Positions 1 through 12,811 of a stretch of DNA of 64,000 nucleotides are shown here, in pieces. Positions within the stretch are counted from its first letter, which is position 1; each line of letters begins with the position of its first letter. The stretch comes from Panorpa germanica (lineage: Eukaryota > Arthropoda > Insecta > Mecoptera > Panorpidae), in contig OY783208.1 of the NCBI GenBank assembly GCA_963678705.1, positions 23,772,207 to 23,836,206 on the forward strand, written 5' to 3'. The translations under genes were made by a program, and so were the position numbers. A model generated the notes under the pieces. That model saw only the letters and a program-made list of their open reading frames with translations, did not search any database and was not told the DNA's origin.

Positions 1-390
1 CTATAATTACTACATGATAAAATAACATTTAAAGAATACTTTGTAAAATTTTCATAAATAAATATCAAGAAATAAGCCATTGACAGCGAATCTCCGGTGA
101 CGTCACAAAAAAGTTACTCATAACTCATCACTGGATTATTTGAAATCAAAAAACCAAAATGATTTCATTAGTTGATAAGTTCCTGTAGGTCACTCTGTTA
201 AGTAACTCGACAGCGTTACCTCGGCATTTATGTAAAGAAAGAGTGTGCAAAATTTCAAAAGGATCGCTGCAGTAGATTTTGAGCTAGAGAGGTGAAGACT
301 TAAAACTCTATATCTCCGACAGTTTTACTCCAATCGACTTCAAATTTTCACACAATAAACTTAATATGTTGTACATTCATATCAATAAAT
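1..390 (+). repeat. R1 copy a (cut by window edge)
   Basis: R1 is a roughly 510-bp element seen ten times here. It runs from TATTTTCGATAATG through GTGACGTCACAAA to GTTGTACATTCATAT plus an AAAT-rich tail. No inverted termini are visible. This copy starts inside the element and lacks an internal stretch. Confidence 0.85.
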
Positions 391-1618
391 AACTAATTTA
401 ATATCTATATTTTAAATACCCATTCTCGTGTTTATAGATTATAAATTATGTTTTACAAATGTTATATAGTTAACGTAATTTTAAAACTAGTGCAACTACC
501 TAACTGATATTTATGAATTGACCACGTAAAAAATATATTTGAAGATATAATAATTCAGTGTTAATTAAATATTCGCATCCCTTTATGCGGGGGTGTAATC
601 TGCTTGGGGTGTCCATGTCACGACAAATGAACCTCTCCCCATCTCCCTCTTACCCCCACGCAGCTAATTTTCCCTTCACAATACGCCCTACACGTGTAAC
701 AAAAGACGGGCCCCCTTTTTTCCATATAGTGCATATGAATTCATCAACTTATGAAGAGTCTTCTCTTCCATTAGCGCGATTTGGAGTAACGAGAATTTTA
801 TCAAACGTACCCCCCCCCCCCCCCCCCCTTCTCCCACCTGTATCACATATGCCCTACTCTTTTTCCCAAAGTCCTCTTTAGTCTAGCTTAAGCCCCCCAA
901 ACTTCATTTGTTCTAGAAAACTAATTTAAAAAATAAATATTCTTCAAATATTTATAATTTGAATTTAAATTTTAATGTGAGTGTACTGTCTAATGAATGC
1001 AGCGATCCTATTGGTTGATTTTATTGTTTACATATTTGTACATCATGTATTTCCAAAACAACACCTGACTTTGCAAGCTTTAACTTGTTTCAAAATAAAT
1101 CTCATTTAAAATTTTTAGTGAATTAATTGTATTACTAGTTGTGCACTAGTGCAGCTGTGTTTTTAAAAACGAAGTCATCTCTTCGGTTTACTTCGGGAAT
1201 GTTCGTGTTCGTGACTACCGCTAACGTTGATCAGCGTGGTATACATAAGTACATATTACAAAAATCTGTTTTGTGATCTATAGAAAAATGAACCGAATCA
1301 TTTTGTACTTAATAGTTTAAGGCGAGGGCAAGCTTTAGTCCGGCTCTGGAAACATATCACCTTCATCACAAAATGACGATTAATTCATTTGTTTTTTTCT
1401 TTTGTTGCACGTGAGTCTTTAATCTTTGTCAACTTCCGAAATAATGTAAGTTAAAAATTAATTAAGTAATGTAAATTTTTATAAAATCAAGAAATGACTG
1501 TGTATGTGTATGTACGTGTATGTCGTGTAGATACTATTTACATGTAGTGAGAACAGTGAGACTGTACTTTCACAAAAGTTTTTAACGAGACTATTTGACA
1601 CTAACGTTTCAGCTACAT
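391..1618. other. Intergenic, no gene seen
   Basis: AT-rich with a pyrimidine-rich stretch (620-890) holding a C run near 810-828. The open frame across it has no recognisable content. Confidence 0.5.
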
Positions 1619-1630
1619 TATAATTTTAGG

Positions 1631-2397
1631 AGACGACACAGTGGGCGAGAGCATTGATGCTTGACGCCGACTGCTGTGTCTTCGATCACTGGGGTTAAGC
1701 ATCACAGTGGGCAGCCGCAGTTTGGACGGGTGTAGGACTGGCACCCAGTTCAAATTAGTGGTTGACGGTGACCGTTGTCGTGGTTCGACGTGCCGTTGCG
1801 TGCACGTCAGTTGAACCGCGGCGACGGGGGTATGCGTATGGGGTTTTCGTTGACATTGCACTTCCCTAGCCAATGGTGCGCAGTGTTCGGTGTCACCGCT
1901 TACACACCACGGTAGTATCATTACTACCATCCCAGGCGAACACACTTCAGTGATTAATATCTAATATAGGGGTATCTCCCCTTATCCATGGTACCTGACT
2001 TCCTATAACCGCCCGTGTTACACATGCAGACGTAATTTCTGTGCCATATTTGCGCGAGTTTATGGCCTCATAAGAGGCTGGTATCGCAAAGCTCCAGGAG
2101 TGGTGGAAGATTTATCTTAACCAAATCATACTATACCCAGTGTAGTATATTACTCGCACTCGACTGCTGTGTCTTCGGGTTCGATCCCCGGACCAGATAT
2201 ATATTTTCTGGGTTTGGTTATTATGAACTTATATTGATTATGGTCATACATAATCATACAGTTATTAGGCAGTGGTGTAGCCCACATATATGAGGCCACG
2301 ACACCATAAATACTGCCAACATTGAAGGAGGTCGTCGGTGATAGGACTCAGCATCGGAAATAGGCCGACGTTAAATAAAAAAAAAAAAAAAAAAATA
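1631..2397 (+). mobile_element. tRNA-type SINE, interrupted, with 12-bp target duplication
   Basis: The left part GACACAGTGGGCGAGAGC resembles a tRNA-derived head, the right part holds a pol III B-box (GGTTCGATCCC at 2178-2188), and the element ends in a long A tract. TATAATTTTAGG flanks it at 1619-1630 and 2398-2409 as a perfect target-site duplication. The head is split by a second insertion at 1685-2160. A short related head fragment occurs near 14607-14636. Confidence 0.8.
1685..2160 (+). mobile_element. Element nested in the SINE, 17-bp target duplication
   Basis: 476 bp bounded by a perfect direct repeat CGACTGCTGTGTCTTCG (1668-1684 and 2161-2177); removing it with one repeat copy restores the SINE head up to its B-box. 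Its first 50 bases (ATCACTGGGGTTAAGCA ... TTTGGACGGGTG) resemble the box A to box C region of 5S rRNA, as in 5S-derived SINE3 elements. The rest is unusually GC-rich for this window. The 5S resemblance is by eye and imperfect. Confidence 0.65.
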
Positions 2398-2409
2398 TAT
2401 AATTTTAGG

Positions 2410-3490
2410 TTGCTGAGTTATACTTTTGAGCATGACTATCACGATACAACTACCTTAAATCACGCGTCTGTAGTTAGTTGGATGGGTCACATACCGTTCA
2501 GGGGCAGTCAAAATTTATTTACAAATAAAATCAGTCCCATACATTTAAGGTTAATAAAAATAAAACTTGGCTTAATTATTCTTTAATTGAATACAAATCA
2601 TACGAGCGTAATTATTTTAAAAACGAACTCGGTTTATCTCGTGAATGTTCGGGATTACCGACACCGTTAGCTTGGTTAGACAATACTGTATTACATTATA
2701 ACCTCCAAAATGTGACAATCTGTCAAAACGCAGTAGGATTCATTTCTAAAAGAAGTTCAAGTTTGTCAGTAAAAACAATTTCTATTACTAATTGTTATTA
2801 AAAACAGCAATTTTAATTATTCCACATTCAATCGAACTGTCAAAATTTATATTACTAACGACGCATGCGCACAAACTGAATTATAAATAAATAAATGTAG
2901 AATAATGATAAAGTAAGGTACATGAATGTCTTAAAAGATATACGCAGTGATTCTAGTGGTTTTCTAAAGCACGAGGCGCGAGATTCAAATACATATATAG
3001 TAATTAATTGTTACAAAAAATGTAACTGACGTATTTTGTGTCGTTAAGCTACATTAAGGTCAACTGGAAAAACAAAAAGAAATTTGTAGTAGATGCAAGA
3101 TAATAATTTGGCACCCTTTATCTATCTTAGAACAATGTGAAATTAAATTACAGTGGGTCCGTTTTTATAGTTTGAAGCGTCCTTAATATTGGCGTCCGAT
3201 GCAACTGTATCTAAGGTTTATAATAAACCACAGTTAACTGAGTGATCACGCATTACATAAAGTTTTGTGTCATTATAATAACAGCCGTATTTAAACAGTT
3301 GCTTGGATCTTAACTTGTGAAATAACAACGCAATCCATGCAATCATTTCCAAATGTTTGCATTGAAGTTTTCATAATTTTAGAAACTCGTGTTGTTACAT
3401 GAATATGACATTTAAAGTTGTAATTATCTGTTGCATATTAATATAATGTTATTTATGTATATCTCCTTACTGGACCAAAAAGAATAAACC
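2410..3490. other. Intergenic between SINE and R2
   Basis: Contains R5 at 2700-2885; otherwise AT-rich sequence with no supported feature. Confidence 0.5.
2700..2885 (-). repeat. R5 copy
   Basis: R5: TTGGTGCGCATGCGTCGTTA through GACAGTTCGATTGAATGTGG to GACAGATTGTCACATTTTGG. Reverse here. Confidence 0.8.
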
Positions 3491-3499
3491 TATTTTAAT

Positions 3500-4195
3500 A
3501 AATAGTTACATGAAATTAAAGGATCTAATTATACAAAGAAATTCCAAATCTCCTATATGCTCTAATCCTTTTGAATCATTAATGGATATATATATGAACA
3601 CACAATTATTGTCAAAATCATTTAATGGTCCTATTAAATAATATATACAGATGCATTGGTCCATTGATTTAGAAAGAAATAAAGCAGGATTTGCTAAATA
3701 TGAACAAATACATTTATTATTTGATAAATTTAAATGAAATAACAAAGTTAGCTCTTATACTGGAGAACAATTAGCAATATTAAAAGCACTGGAAATTAAT
3801 GAAAATATCAACAATAATAAAATTATAATAATAACGGATTCTTTAAGTGTTTTAAAAAATTTAAATTCTAATGATAACAAATCAAATAATGATATTTTGA
3901 CACGCAAAATTAAGGGGGTGTATTTCAATTTAATAAATAAAAATAATACCATAAAATTAATGTGGATACCAGGACATTGTGGAATAAGAGGAAACGAAAT
4001 TGCGGATAAATTGGCAAAGGAATCAATAAATTTGGAAATTGAGATGAAAGTGAAATTACTTTTTAATATAATCAAAAAATGAAACTTCAATTTGAGAAAC
4101 CAAGATTTCATTAACAAAAGTCAGTTAAAAGGAAGAGATTATTATATGTTACATCCAAATTTAAGTAAGAAAAGAAAATTTAAGTAAATGCAACA
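3500..4195 (+). pseudogene. R2: non-LTR retrotransposon RNase H fragment
   Basis: Degenerate reading of an RNase H domain: AGFAKYEQ, then after a stop YTGEQLAILKALEINEN, IIITDSLSVL, and IKLMWIPGHCGIRGNEIADK, the last being the classic C-terminal RNase H motif of I/Jockey-like non-LTR elements. Stops in frame and loss of the downstream zinc-finger part show it is dead. Confidence 0.8.
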
Positions 4196-4679
4196 TGGAA
4201 TTATATTCTGCATAGTTCTTGATAATATAATCTGCAGACCGAAGTTTGGGAACCATTGTTCCAGCGCTAGCATTATTAAATTTTAAATAAAAGATTTTAT
4301 TCACTAATTAAGCTAATATATTTAGTGGAGGGGAGTGGGATTGATTTCGTTTCAACTTCAAAAGGTTTTGCAGAGTTGTGAGGAATATATTTTGGATGTT
4401 GCTTCATTAATGCAGGCCCTTTTTAATGGAAATTAACAGCAGGTAGTGGTTAATTTAATATTTTATTAAGGAGTTGCTTTTCAGCACTACCAATATTAAT
4501 AAAACGCTTGTAGTTTGTTGACATGACATACCAGTAAACATTTTGGAGTCACTTTGACATCATATTAAGATGCGTATAATTTTTTTGTCATGAAGAGATC
4601 AGTTTCTCACTTATCTCTCTATTTTATCGGCTAAAAATGACGAAACCACTCCACCTGTCGGAATGCAACTCTTTTTAAA

Positions 4680-5210
4680 TTTATTTATATGAATGTACAA
4701 CGTATTAAGTTTATTGTGTGAAAATTAGAAGTCGATTGGAGTAAAACTGTCGGAGATATAGAGTGTTAAGTCTTCACCTCTCTGGTCTGGTTTCGTCTTT
4801 CTTTGAAACTTTTAAACGCGTTTTTCTCACACTTAGCTTTTTCAGAGTCGGTGTCCTCTCTAGCTCAAAATCTACTGCACCGATCCGCAATGAAATTTTG
4901 CACACTCTTTCTTTACATAAATGCCGAGGTAACGCTGTCGAGTTACTCAACAGGGTGTCCTGCAGAAACTTATCAACTAATGAAATCATTTTGGTTTTTT
5001 GATTTCAAATAATCCAGTGATGAGTTATGAGGGACACCGCAATGAAACTTTTTTTTGTGACGTCACCGGAGATTCGCTGTCAATGGCTCATTTCTTGATA
5101 TTTATTTATGAAAATTTCACAAAGTATTCTTCAAATGTTATTTTATCATGTAGTAATTATAGAAATAAATATATATTAACTGTGTCGTCAAAAAACATTA
5201 TCGAAAATAT
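4680..5210 (-). repeat. R1 copy b
   Basis: Near full-length R1 in reverse orientation, TTATTTATATGAATGTACAA to TTATCGAAAATATG, with the TGACGTCA palindrome intact. Confidence 0.85.
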
Positions 5211-5904
5211 GCTTCCTTTTTATCCGCGTTGTAGAGGGTTCGAACATGATGGCTACATGGAGGCGGTGTTTTTGAAGCGTCATCGGTCAGGCTACACGAG
5301 GTGTAGGGCGTTGGGAAGGGGGGAAAGAGGAAGGAGAAGTGTGATGCTTTAATTGCTTGAAGTTATTTGCACAGTTGAGTGGCCAAACGAGAAACAATCC
5401 AACGAAACGTAGAAAAATGTCACGGAAAGAATTACAAGTTAAAACCTGCCTCGAAAAGAAAAGCTGAGAAAATAGAACGCGAGAAATCAAAAATTAAATA
5501 AATAACAAACACGCTGACTTCAAAGCAATCACATCACCCGAATATTCGCTTAAAACTGTTGACAGATTCGTTTAAATGAAATAAAAGTGAGGTTATGGCA
5601 GTGACGTGTTTGCTATAACATAAATACTGGACAATTTGGGTTAGTTTACTTGTTCAAGGACGCCACTGGTGATATGTAATAGGCACAGCGCCCTTTTTAG
5701 ATATGTGAGAACACAATATCCTCATATTTTATATTCCACATATTTTTAACCCCCTTTGTGTGAACATTCCAGAAAAAATTTAATAATCTAGAATTCTACG
5801 TTTTAACGAAAATAAAAAAACACATAAAATATAAAAATTAAACTCGGTGCTAGACTTATAAATGTTCATATTTAGTTTTATAAAAACTATACCATCATAT
5901 TCTA

Positions 5905-6115
5905 ACCTCCAAAATGTGACAACTATCAAAACGCAGTAGGATTTATTTTTAAAAGAAGTTCAATGTCAGTTTGTCAAAAATAAAGAAGTAAAAACAATTT
6001 CTATTACTAATTGTTATTAAAAACAGCAATTTTAATTATTCCACATTCAATCGAACTGTCAAAATTTATATTACTAACGACGCATGCGCACCAACTGAAT
6101 TAACTAACCTCAAAT
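5905..6115 (-). repeat. R5 copy
   Basis: Reverse R5 ending close to an R3 copy. Confidence 0.8.
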
Positions 6116-6129
6116 GGGCTTGTGTACTA

Positions 6130-7235
6130 GTTAGTGTATTGGATTGTCTATTTTATTAAATATCTAAATGTTGACGGAGATATAGTAATTAAAAATGAAT
6201 TGTAGTTTTAGCGCTAGAAATGGTCGGCCATATTTGTATGACGAGAAATGCATTTTAACGTCAGTTATTTGTTGATTCGGTCAGTGTTGTTGTAATGTTT
6301 TGTAGCTGCTGGTAGTCCTGTGTATCAAGTACGCAAAGAATAATAAGTTTTTATTTTATTTAACACTGTTATAGCAGACATAATATTGAAACTTTATTAT
6401 TCCTCGAAATAGCTGTAAATATTTTTTATAATAATTTGTTTATTTATTTGCCTTGACTTTCTTTCGTCATAGCCACCATCAAACATAATTCTATTTTACA
6501 AATTCCTAAATATTTAAATAATTCACTAATTAATTTTGAATCACTTAACAAAAGTTTAGTATTAACAGTAAAAGTTTTAATAACATCCAATATTTCACTA
6601 TTGAATTTAGATCTTTCTAAACTATAATTTATGCATTCAAATATAATATGATCCAAAGTTCCTTCTTCACCACATTGACATCTATCGTTGGATTTAATAT
6701 TAATTTTGTACAGGTGAGCTGGACAGGTGAGTTTTACAATGATTACTTTTGATTCTGATTATAGTTGATATCATTTTGCAGGGCTCATTTCTAAACCATC
6801 TCTTCTTACTTAAATTTGGATGTAACATATAATAATCTCTTCCTTTTAACTGACTTTTGTTAATGAAATCTTGGTTTCTCAAATTGAAGTTTAATTTTTT
6901 GATTATATTAAAAATTTCATATGAAGGTAATTTCTATTGTAATTTATATTGAAACTATATTGTTCCTTGAAATAGCTGTAAATAATATTTGATATTTTGA
7001 TATATAAATACATATAGCAGAGATTTATGAGCTGTAGGGTTGGCAGCGATTGTGATGTCACATGCATTTGGAATGTGTACAACGTTGAATCCCTTTAAGA
7101 ATTAAAGAAACAAAATGACTTTTTTAATTGTTAATATCTCTTAACATATAAGGAGTTATTAACAAATAATTGAACATTTGAGGTTCTAGTAACCCACTTT
7201 ATCAATATATAGTACACTTTTATAGAAATTAAGAC
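6130..7235 (+). repeat. R3 copy, split by an R2 insertion
   Basis: R3 runs from TTGGCGTGTCTATTTTATTA through a GATATATAAATACATATAGC stretch to TAGAAATTAAGACATA. This copy is interrupted at 6421-6944. Confidence 0.8.
6421..6944 (-). pseudogene. R2: non-LTR 3' end inserted in R3
   Basis: Minus strand reads RNQDFINKSQLKGRDYYMLH, then the Cys/His block CQCGEEGTLDHIIFEC and the end MTKESQGK, followed by a TAAA-type tail: the C-terminal end of a non-LTR ORF2. It splits an R3 element and is flanked by diverged 38-bp direct repeats (6383-6420 and 6945-6983). Confidence 0.8.
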
Positions 7236-7239
7236 ATAC

Positions 7240-7720
7240 AATTAAATATCAAAAGAGTGAGTGGGAATGCTGCAGGGCAAGCGTTGTCATAATCCAGGAA
7301 GTGAAGGAACACTTCGAGTCTTGTTAGAAGTCATGAACATATCGAGCAAATGACGTGATTATGGAAAAATACAAGAATCAACCATAAAACGATAGTGGGC
7401 GTACTTTAGGGGGAAGCTAGGGTGGTAACAACAGGGGGTGGCGAGACTATAATGCGGAACGGAGTCCGAAATACTAATATCAGAAACATAACAGTTAAAA
7501 GCAGTGTAGCCAACATGAACATGTCAATAAGTTTGAGGTTAGAATCTTGATCTTTGTATTTCGTCTAGTTGCTAAGGCTTCAGGTCCTGTAGTTCCTGAA
7601 ATCGGCTACTTGGACATGGCGCTAGTGAACCATGCTTTACTTTCGTGTTAAACTGCCATCTAACCTCACATTTTGGCAGCCAATTTGGAAATAAAGTTGT
7701 TATCAGTTTTCGTTGGTTAC
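7240..7720. other. Intergenic, no feature seen
   Basis: Somewhat GC-richer than its surroundings but without an open frame or a recognised repeat. Confidence 0.4.
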
Positions 7721-7973
7721 CTCCAAAACTATAACTCGCACAAAAATTCTGTTAACAGCTTTTTTGTAGATAGTAAAATTATCTACAACTTTTATTTATA
7801 AGTTTTTGTTGTAACTTTTATAACAAAAAAGTTATAAGCAAAAATATATCTTAAGTAGGTACAAAAAAAAAGGAGGCGATCCTTTTTCCCTTTCTAAGAC
7901 TGCTAGAAGATCGTCTTGAAACTTACATCAAAAATTAGCTGGTGAATTATCTTTTTGGTAACATGTAGTGGGA

Positions 7974-8428
7974 TAGGTCAGTGCTGTGGTAATGTTTTGT
8001 AGCTATTGGTAGTCTTGTGTATCTAGTACGCAAAGAATAATAAGTTTTTATTTTATTTAACCCTGCTAAGGCAGACATAATATTGGAATTTTATTGTTCC
8101 TTGACATAGCTGTAAATAATATTTGATATTTTGATATATAAATACATATAGCAGAGATTTATGAGCTGTAAGGTTGGTAACCTGTAAACTGTCATGGATA
8201 TGCTATCTCTTTTACGCTCTGTTGTATAAAAGAAATTGCAAAATAGTTTTGGAATGTTCTACAATGTTGAATCCCTTTAATAATTAAAGAGACAAAATTC
8301 CTTTTTAATTGTTAATATCTCCTAACATATAAGGAGTTATGTACAAGTAATTGGACATTTGAGGTCCTGGTAGCCAACTTTATCAATATGTAGTACACTT
8401 TTATAGAAATTAAGACATAGGACACAAA
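7974..8428 (+). repeat. R3 copy, left-truncated
   Basis: Begins at TAGGTCAGTGCTGTGGTAAT and ends TTAAGACATAGGACACAA. Confidence 0.8.
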
Positions 8429-8699
8429 CCCATTATAAAATTTCAAATGATTTGCTCAGCTGTGGAGCGAAATATTAATAATTATACTGCTTATATTTTA
8501 AGCCAAGAAAGTATAAAAAAGAGAGGCAACGTTTTAATATATATCTCCAGAACGGTTCTACAGATTAAAAAGCTAAAACTGTTTTAGTGTAGAGGAATAT
8601 TTAAGGAAAGTTTTGGCTATTTTTTAGATTGTTTGACCCGTTAGTTAAAAAGATATTACGGTTTTAAGTTGAATATTGACCCAACAGTATTTGAACTTT

Positions 8700-8850
8700 T
8701 GACAGATTCATTTAAATGAAATAAAAGTGAGGTTATGACAGTGATTTGTTCACTATAACATAAATACTTGACAAAAATTGTTAATGATGGGTAAAAAACG
8801 TTCTGAGCATTGTAGGTTATGTTTTAGTGTCATATTCGTCAACGCATGTG
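8700..8850 (+). repeat. R4 copy
   Basis: R4 unit: AAATAAAAGTGAGGTTATGA through GTTCTGAGCATTGTAGGTTA to GTCAACGCATG. Partial copy at 5567-5640. Confidence 0.75.
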
Positions 8851-9217
8851 AGTTCGGTACCCAGAACACGGTTCCAGCGCCGCCTTGACTATTAATTGGA
8901 ATTGAAACATTATCAGCACTTAGTAGACAATGCCTACACCGTTTTTATCAATGAATATCTGTTATTGTTATCAAAGGACGTCCATCTGGTTCCATCGCGA
9001 CGCCACCGTAGCACGGTAGCGAAGACAAACACTTGAACACGGTCATAAATAAAGCACTTCACTTCGATTGTCGTCGATTGATATTGCAATATGACATATT
9101 TGTTTGCCTTTTAATATATTATTGGCTGACGGTGATTAGAACCAATTAAAACTGTTGTTCACGCACGCATTTAACACAGGGTTTGAATAAAACTTTGCTG
9201 GATTATTCTTTGATTAA

Positions 9218-9425
9218 GATGAAACGATACTTGGCCATTTTTCTCGCGAAATATAGATGGCGATACTATACAGCAGGTTAAATATTATCAAATAAAATCA
9301 TGTTTTTGTATGTTTAAATCGTTTTATGTAAGTAACTATAAACGCGAATCAAAATCTAAAGCTGCAATTAGTTAGATGAATAACGTATCTACATTTTAAG
9401 CTTTCTTCTACTGACTTTCCGCTGA
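9218..9425 (+). mobile_element. R6 MITE copy, right-truncated
   Basis: Left terminus TGAAACGATACTTGGCCATT then CTCGCGAAATATAGATGG. The right half is missing. Confidence 0.7.
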
Positions 9426-9615
9426 TCTCATGTCGTTTTTTAATCTCAAAATAGAAATAATTTTTTTATTTATCAGAACTTTCTAACAAGAAGCTATTTA
9501 CTAATTAGCCGTATTTTTATACACCCTGCTGTGAGATGTTTGTCCTATTTGCAGATAATTTGGAGGAAACTGGACGCAAATATTTGCATACATACACTGT
9601 TAAAAATGGTATCAA

Positions 9616-9928
9616 TTTGCGCTATCAGTTGCGCTAGAGGTAGCTAAATCGAACAGTGACATATTTTTTATGAAACTTAATCTATATTCAACATTGTGTT
9701 AAAATATTAATTAGAAAGAATTATAATTATCGAAGTTACAGCATTTTAAAGTGGTAACACTTCGAGTGACGGGCGATATTTATTCTGCCGATTTATTTGC
9801 CTGATATTACCGCCCTGTCTAAACATAAATAATGAGCTACCTATATTTAATAAAAAACATCAGTTAATACCCCATTTTCCGTTAATTTTATTCCCACGCT
9901 TCATTTTCCATGTAGTTTTTCACGATCC
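9616..9928 (+). repeat. R14 left arm of inverted repeat
   Basis: About 310 bp (CGCTATCAGTTGCGCTAGAG to CATGTAGTTTTTCACG) whose reverse complement is 11218-11535. A diverged partial copy is near 34490-34640. Confidence 0.8.
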
Positions 9929-10169
9929 TAAAACATCCTCAATTTAAAATTTATTTTTCATATTTTCATGTTACCAATATCCGTATTTGAATATCATAAT
10001 AAAACGAATTATTTCTGTAAATATTTTTACGCGCTGGAACATATTTTTATATTGCCCCCTCTCCTTTCTCCTCTCTTTACCCTTATCCCCTAATTCCACC
10101 CTATCATGTTGTATCGAGTTCGAGGGTGATTTGAACCACTGACTAAGGATTGTCTAGATAAGCCCTTGC

Positions 10170-10682
10170 ATATTTTCGATAATGGTTTTTGATGACACAG
10201 TTAATATATAATTATTTCTATAATTACTACATGATAAAATAACATTTAAAGAATACTTTGGGAAATTTTCATAAATAAATATCAAGAAATGAGCCATTGA
10301 CAGCGAATCTCCGGTGACGTCACAAAAAAAAGTTTCATTGCGGTGTCCCTCATAACTCATCACTGGATTATTTGAAATCAAAAAACCAAAATGATTTCAT
10401 TAGTTGATAAGTTTCTGCAGGACACCCTGTTAAGTAACTCGACAGCGTTACCTCGGCATTTATGTAAAGAAAGAGTGTGCGAAATTTCATTGCGGATCGG
10501 TGCAGTAGATTTTGAGCTAGAGAGGACACCGACTCTGAAAAAGCTAAGTGTGAGAAAAACGCGTTTAAAAGTTTCAAAGCAAGACGAAACCAGACCAGAG
10601 AGGTGAAGACTTAAAACTCTATATCTCCGACAGTTTTACTCCAATCGACTTCAAATTTTCTCACAATAAACTTAGTACGTTC
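10170..10682 (+). repeat. R1 copy c
   Basis: Near full-length R1 lacking the usual AAAT tail. It sits between the two arms of the R14 inverted repeat. Confidence 0.85.
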
Positions 10683-11217
10683 ACCGATTTCTTGTTTCAC
10701 TGTAGGCATGACAAGATCGTGGTGCAGTCGTTTGTAATATACCACGGTGCATCTACAATCATGCGTAATGTCTTAGATGGGAATCTTAGTAAGATCTCTA
10801 TGCCTGAGTTACTTGATTCTGTTTCTATCAGAAGTGTTATCTAGGTATTTCCTGGTCTTAGTATCCCACTCCCGCTACGGATAAAACCACTTGATAAAAA
10901 GCAGTTGCTATCGACTGACTCTGTTATTTCAAAGTCCAATATTTTTGGACTAAATATGAATTATATTCAAAAAAAATGGTTTGGATATTTGTTTTGTGTC
11001 GTAATTTTATTTATGAGAGATCGAGTTGGCCGCTGCAAGGAACGGTCCAAATGGTATGAAGATGAATGCCTTATTGTTTTTGCGGGATTTAGAAACCACG
11101 GAAGATGAAATTGTATCTTGGAACTCATTTTTTATTAGATATCTAGATGTTCACGGAGATATAGCAATTAAAAATTTGAATTGTGTTGAAAAATCTTTTT
11201 TAAATTGGGGATATTTT

Positions 11218-11535
11218 AGAACGTGAAAAACTACATGGAAAATGAACCGTGGGAATAAAATTAACGGAAAATGGGGTATTAACTGATGTTTTTTATTAAA
11301 TATAGGTAGCTCATTATTTTATGTTTAAACAGGGCGGTAATATTAGGCCAAGAAATTGGCGGAATAAATAGTACCCGTCACTCGAAGTGTTACCACTTTA
11401 AAATGCTGTAACTTCAATAATTATAATTCTTTCTAATTAATATTTTAACACAATGTTGAATATAGATTAAGCTTCATGAAAAATATATCACTGTTCGATT
11501 TAGCGACCTCTAGCGCAACTGATGGCGCAAATTCT
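11218..11535 (-). repeat. R14 right arm of inverted repeat
   Basis: Reverse complement of 9616-9928 with scattered mismatches. The 1.3-kb spacer contains R1 copy c. Confidence 0.8.
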
Positions 11536-11674
11536 ATAAAATACGTTTACAAATTTAAGAAGAAATGAAGAAATACACATATTAGTCCACAAGTACGTAC
11601 ATTACAAGTAGTGAACAACAGGCTTGTGTCCTCATTTCTTAGTGGTCGATTTTTTAATTGTTGATTGAAATTGA

Positions 11675-12155
11675 TGTTAATAAATGTGTATTGGCGTGTC
11701 TATTTTATTAAATATCTAAATGTTGACGGAGATATAGCAATTAAAAGTTTGAATTGTAATTTTAGCGCCAGAAATGTCGGCCATATTTATGACGTAACAT
11801 GTAGTGGAATAGGTCAGTTATTTGTTGATTCGGTCAGCGGTAGTCCTGCGTATCTAGTACGCAAAGAATAATAAGTTTTCATTTTATTTAATCTTGTTAC
11901 GGCAGACATAATATTGAAACTTTATTGTTGTATAACTTGTCAGAGTTCTGTCATCTCTTTTACGCTCTAATGTATAAAAGAGTTGGAATGTGTATAACGT
12001 TGAATCCCTTTAATAATTAAAGAGACAAAATGACTTTTTTAATTGTTAATATCTCTTAACATATAAGGAGTTATTAACAAATAATTGAACATTTGAGGTT
12101 CTAGTAACCCACTTTATCAATATATAGTACACTTTTATAGAAATTAAGGCATGGT
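11675..12155 (+). repeat. R3 copy with internal deletion
   Basis: Left end complete (GATGTTAATAAATGTGTATT), middle missing the ATAAATACATATAGC part. Confidence 0.8.
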
Positions 12156-12809
12156 TCACAAACCCATTGTGAATTGCATTAGTTTAGCGGCGGTAAACTT
12201 GTTGGTACATAGAATTAAATATATTTAGAAAATAAACAGCAAAATCGTTCGGCCATATATCCCTGAAATGCAGTTTGATTTAACAGCGTTGTTCGATCAG
12301 TAACATTAAATCTTTGGCTGTAAAAGGAACGGATTGTGTTTGCAAATAAGATTATGCGAAAACGCTTCCCAAAGCAGGAACCGCAACTGTTGATTTCACA
12401 GGATACAGACTTGGGTTTTTTAATTTTTTTTCGAAATATTGGGTGATAAACGTATATTGGCGTTTTTTGTTAATATTATTTATTTTTAGTTTTTCTATTG
12501 AAACATTTTGGGTCGACGCAACAGCTGCTATAGCTTTGACGTTTAGTTCTGCATCTCTTTTGCACTTCTCTTGTTTAACAGTGATGGTAAATGGTAGTGG
12601 GGAAGAAGGTTTTATCCCTTTGACAATTTTTTTGAGCTGTTTTAACGGTTATTAATTCAGTTAAGTTTGAGAACCAGTGGTGTAGCCACCTATATTAGTT
12701 AGCTGGCGTATCGAAGAAAATCAACTTTATTTGTGCAATAAAATTTATTTATATTCGAGAAAAATTGCTGTTTACTTTTATTTGAATTATTCACTGATCT
12801 AAACTACTG

Positions 12810-12811
<2 letters not shown>

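Noticed and set aside
558-881. 107-codon frame in a pyrimidine-rich stretch
   Set aside because: Composition comes from C and T runs, including a C homopolymer; no codon or domain signal.
2161-2200. Possible functional tRNA gene from the GGTTCGATCCC box
   Set aside because: No acceptor stem pairing is visible and the box sits inside a SINE ending in an A tract.
10391-10606. Recurrent 71-codon frame (MISLVDKFLQD...) in R1 copies
   Set aside because: Several copies carry indels or stops within it, another frame is equally open on the opposite strand, and no domain is recognisable; probably a by-product of conserved element DNA.
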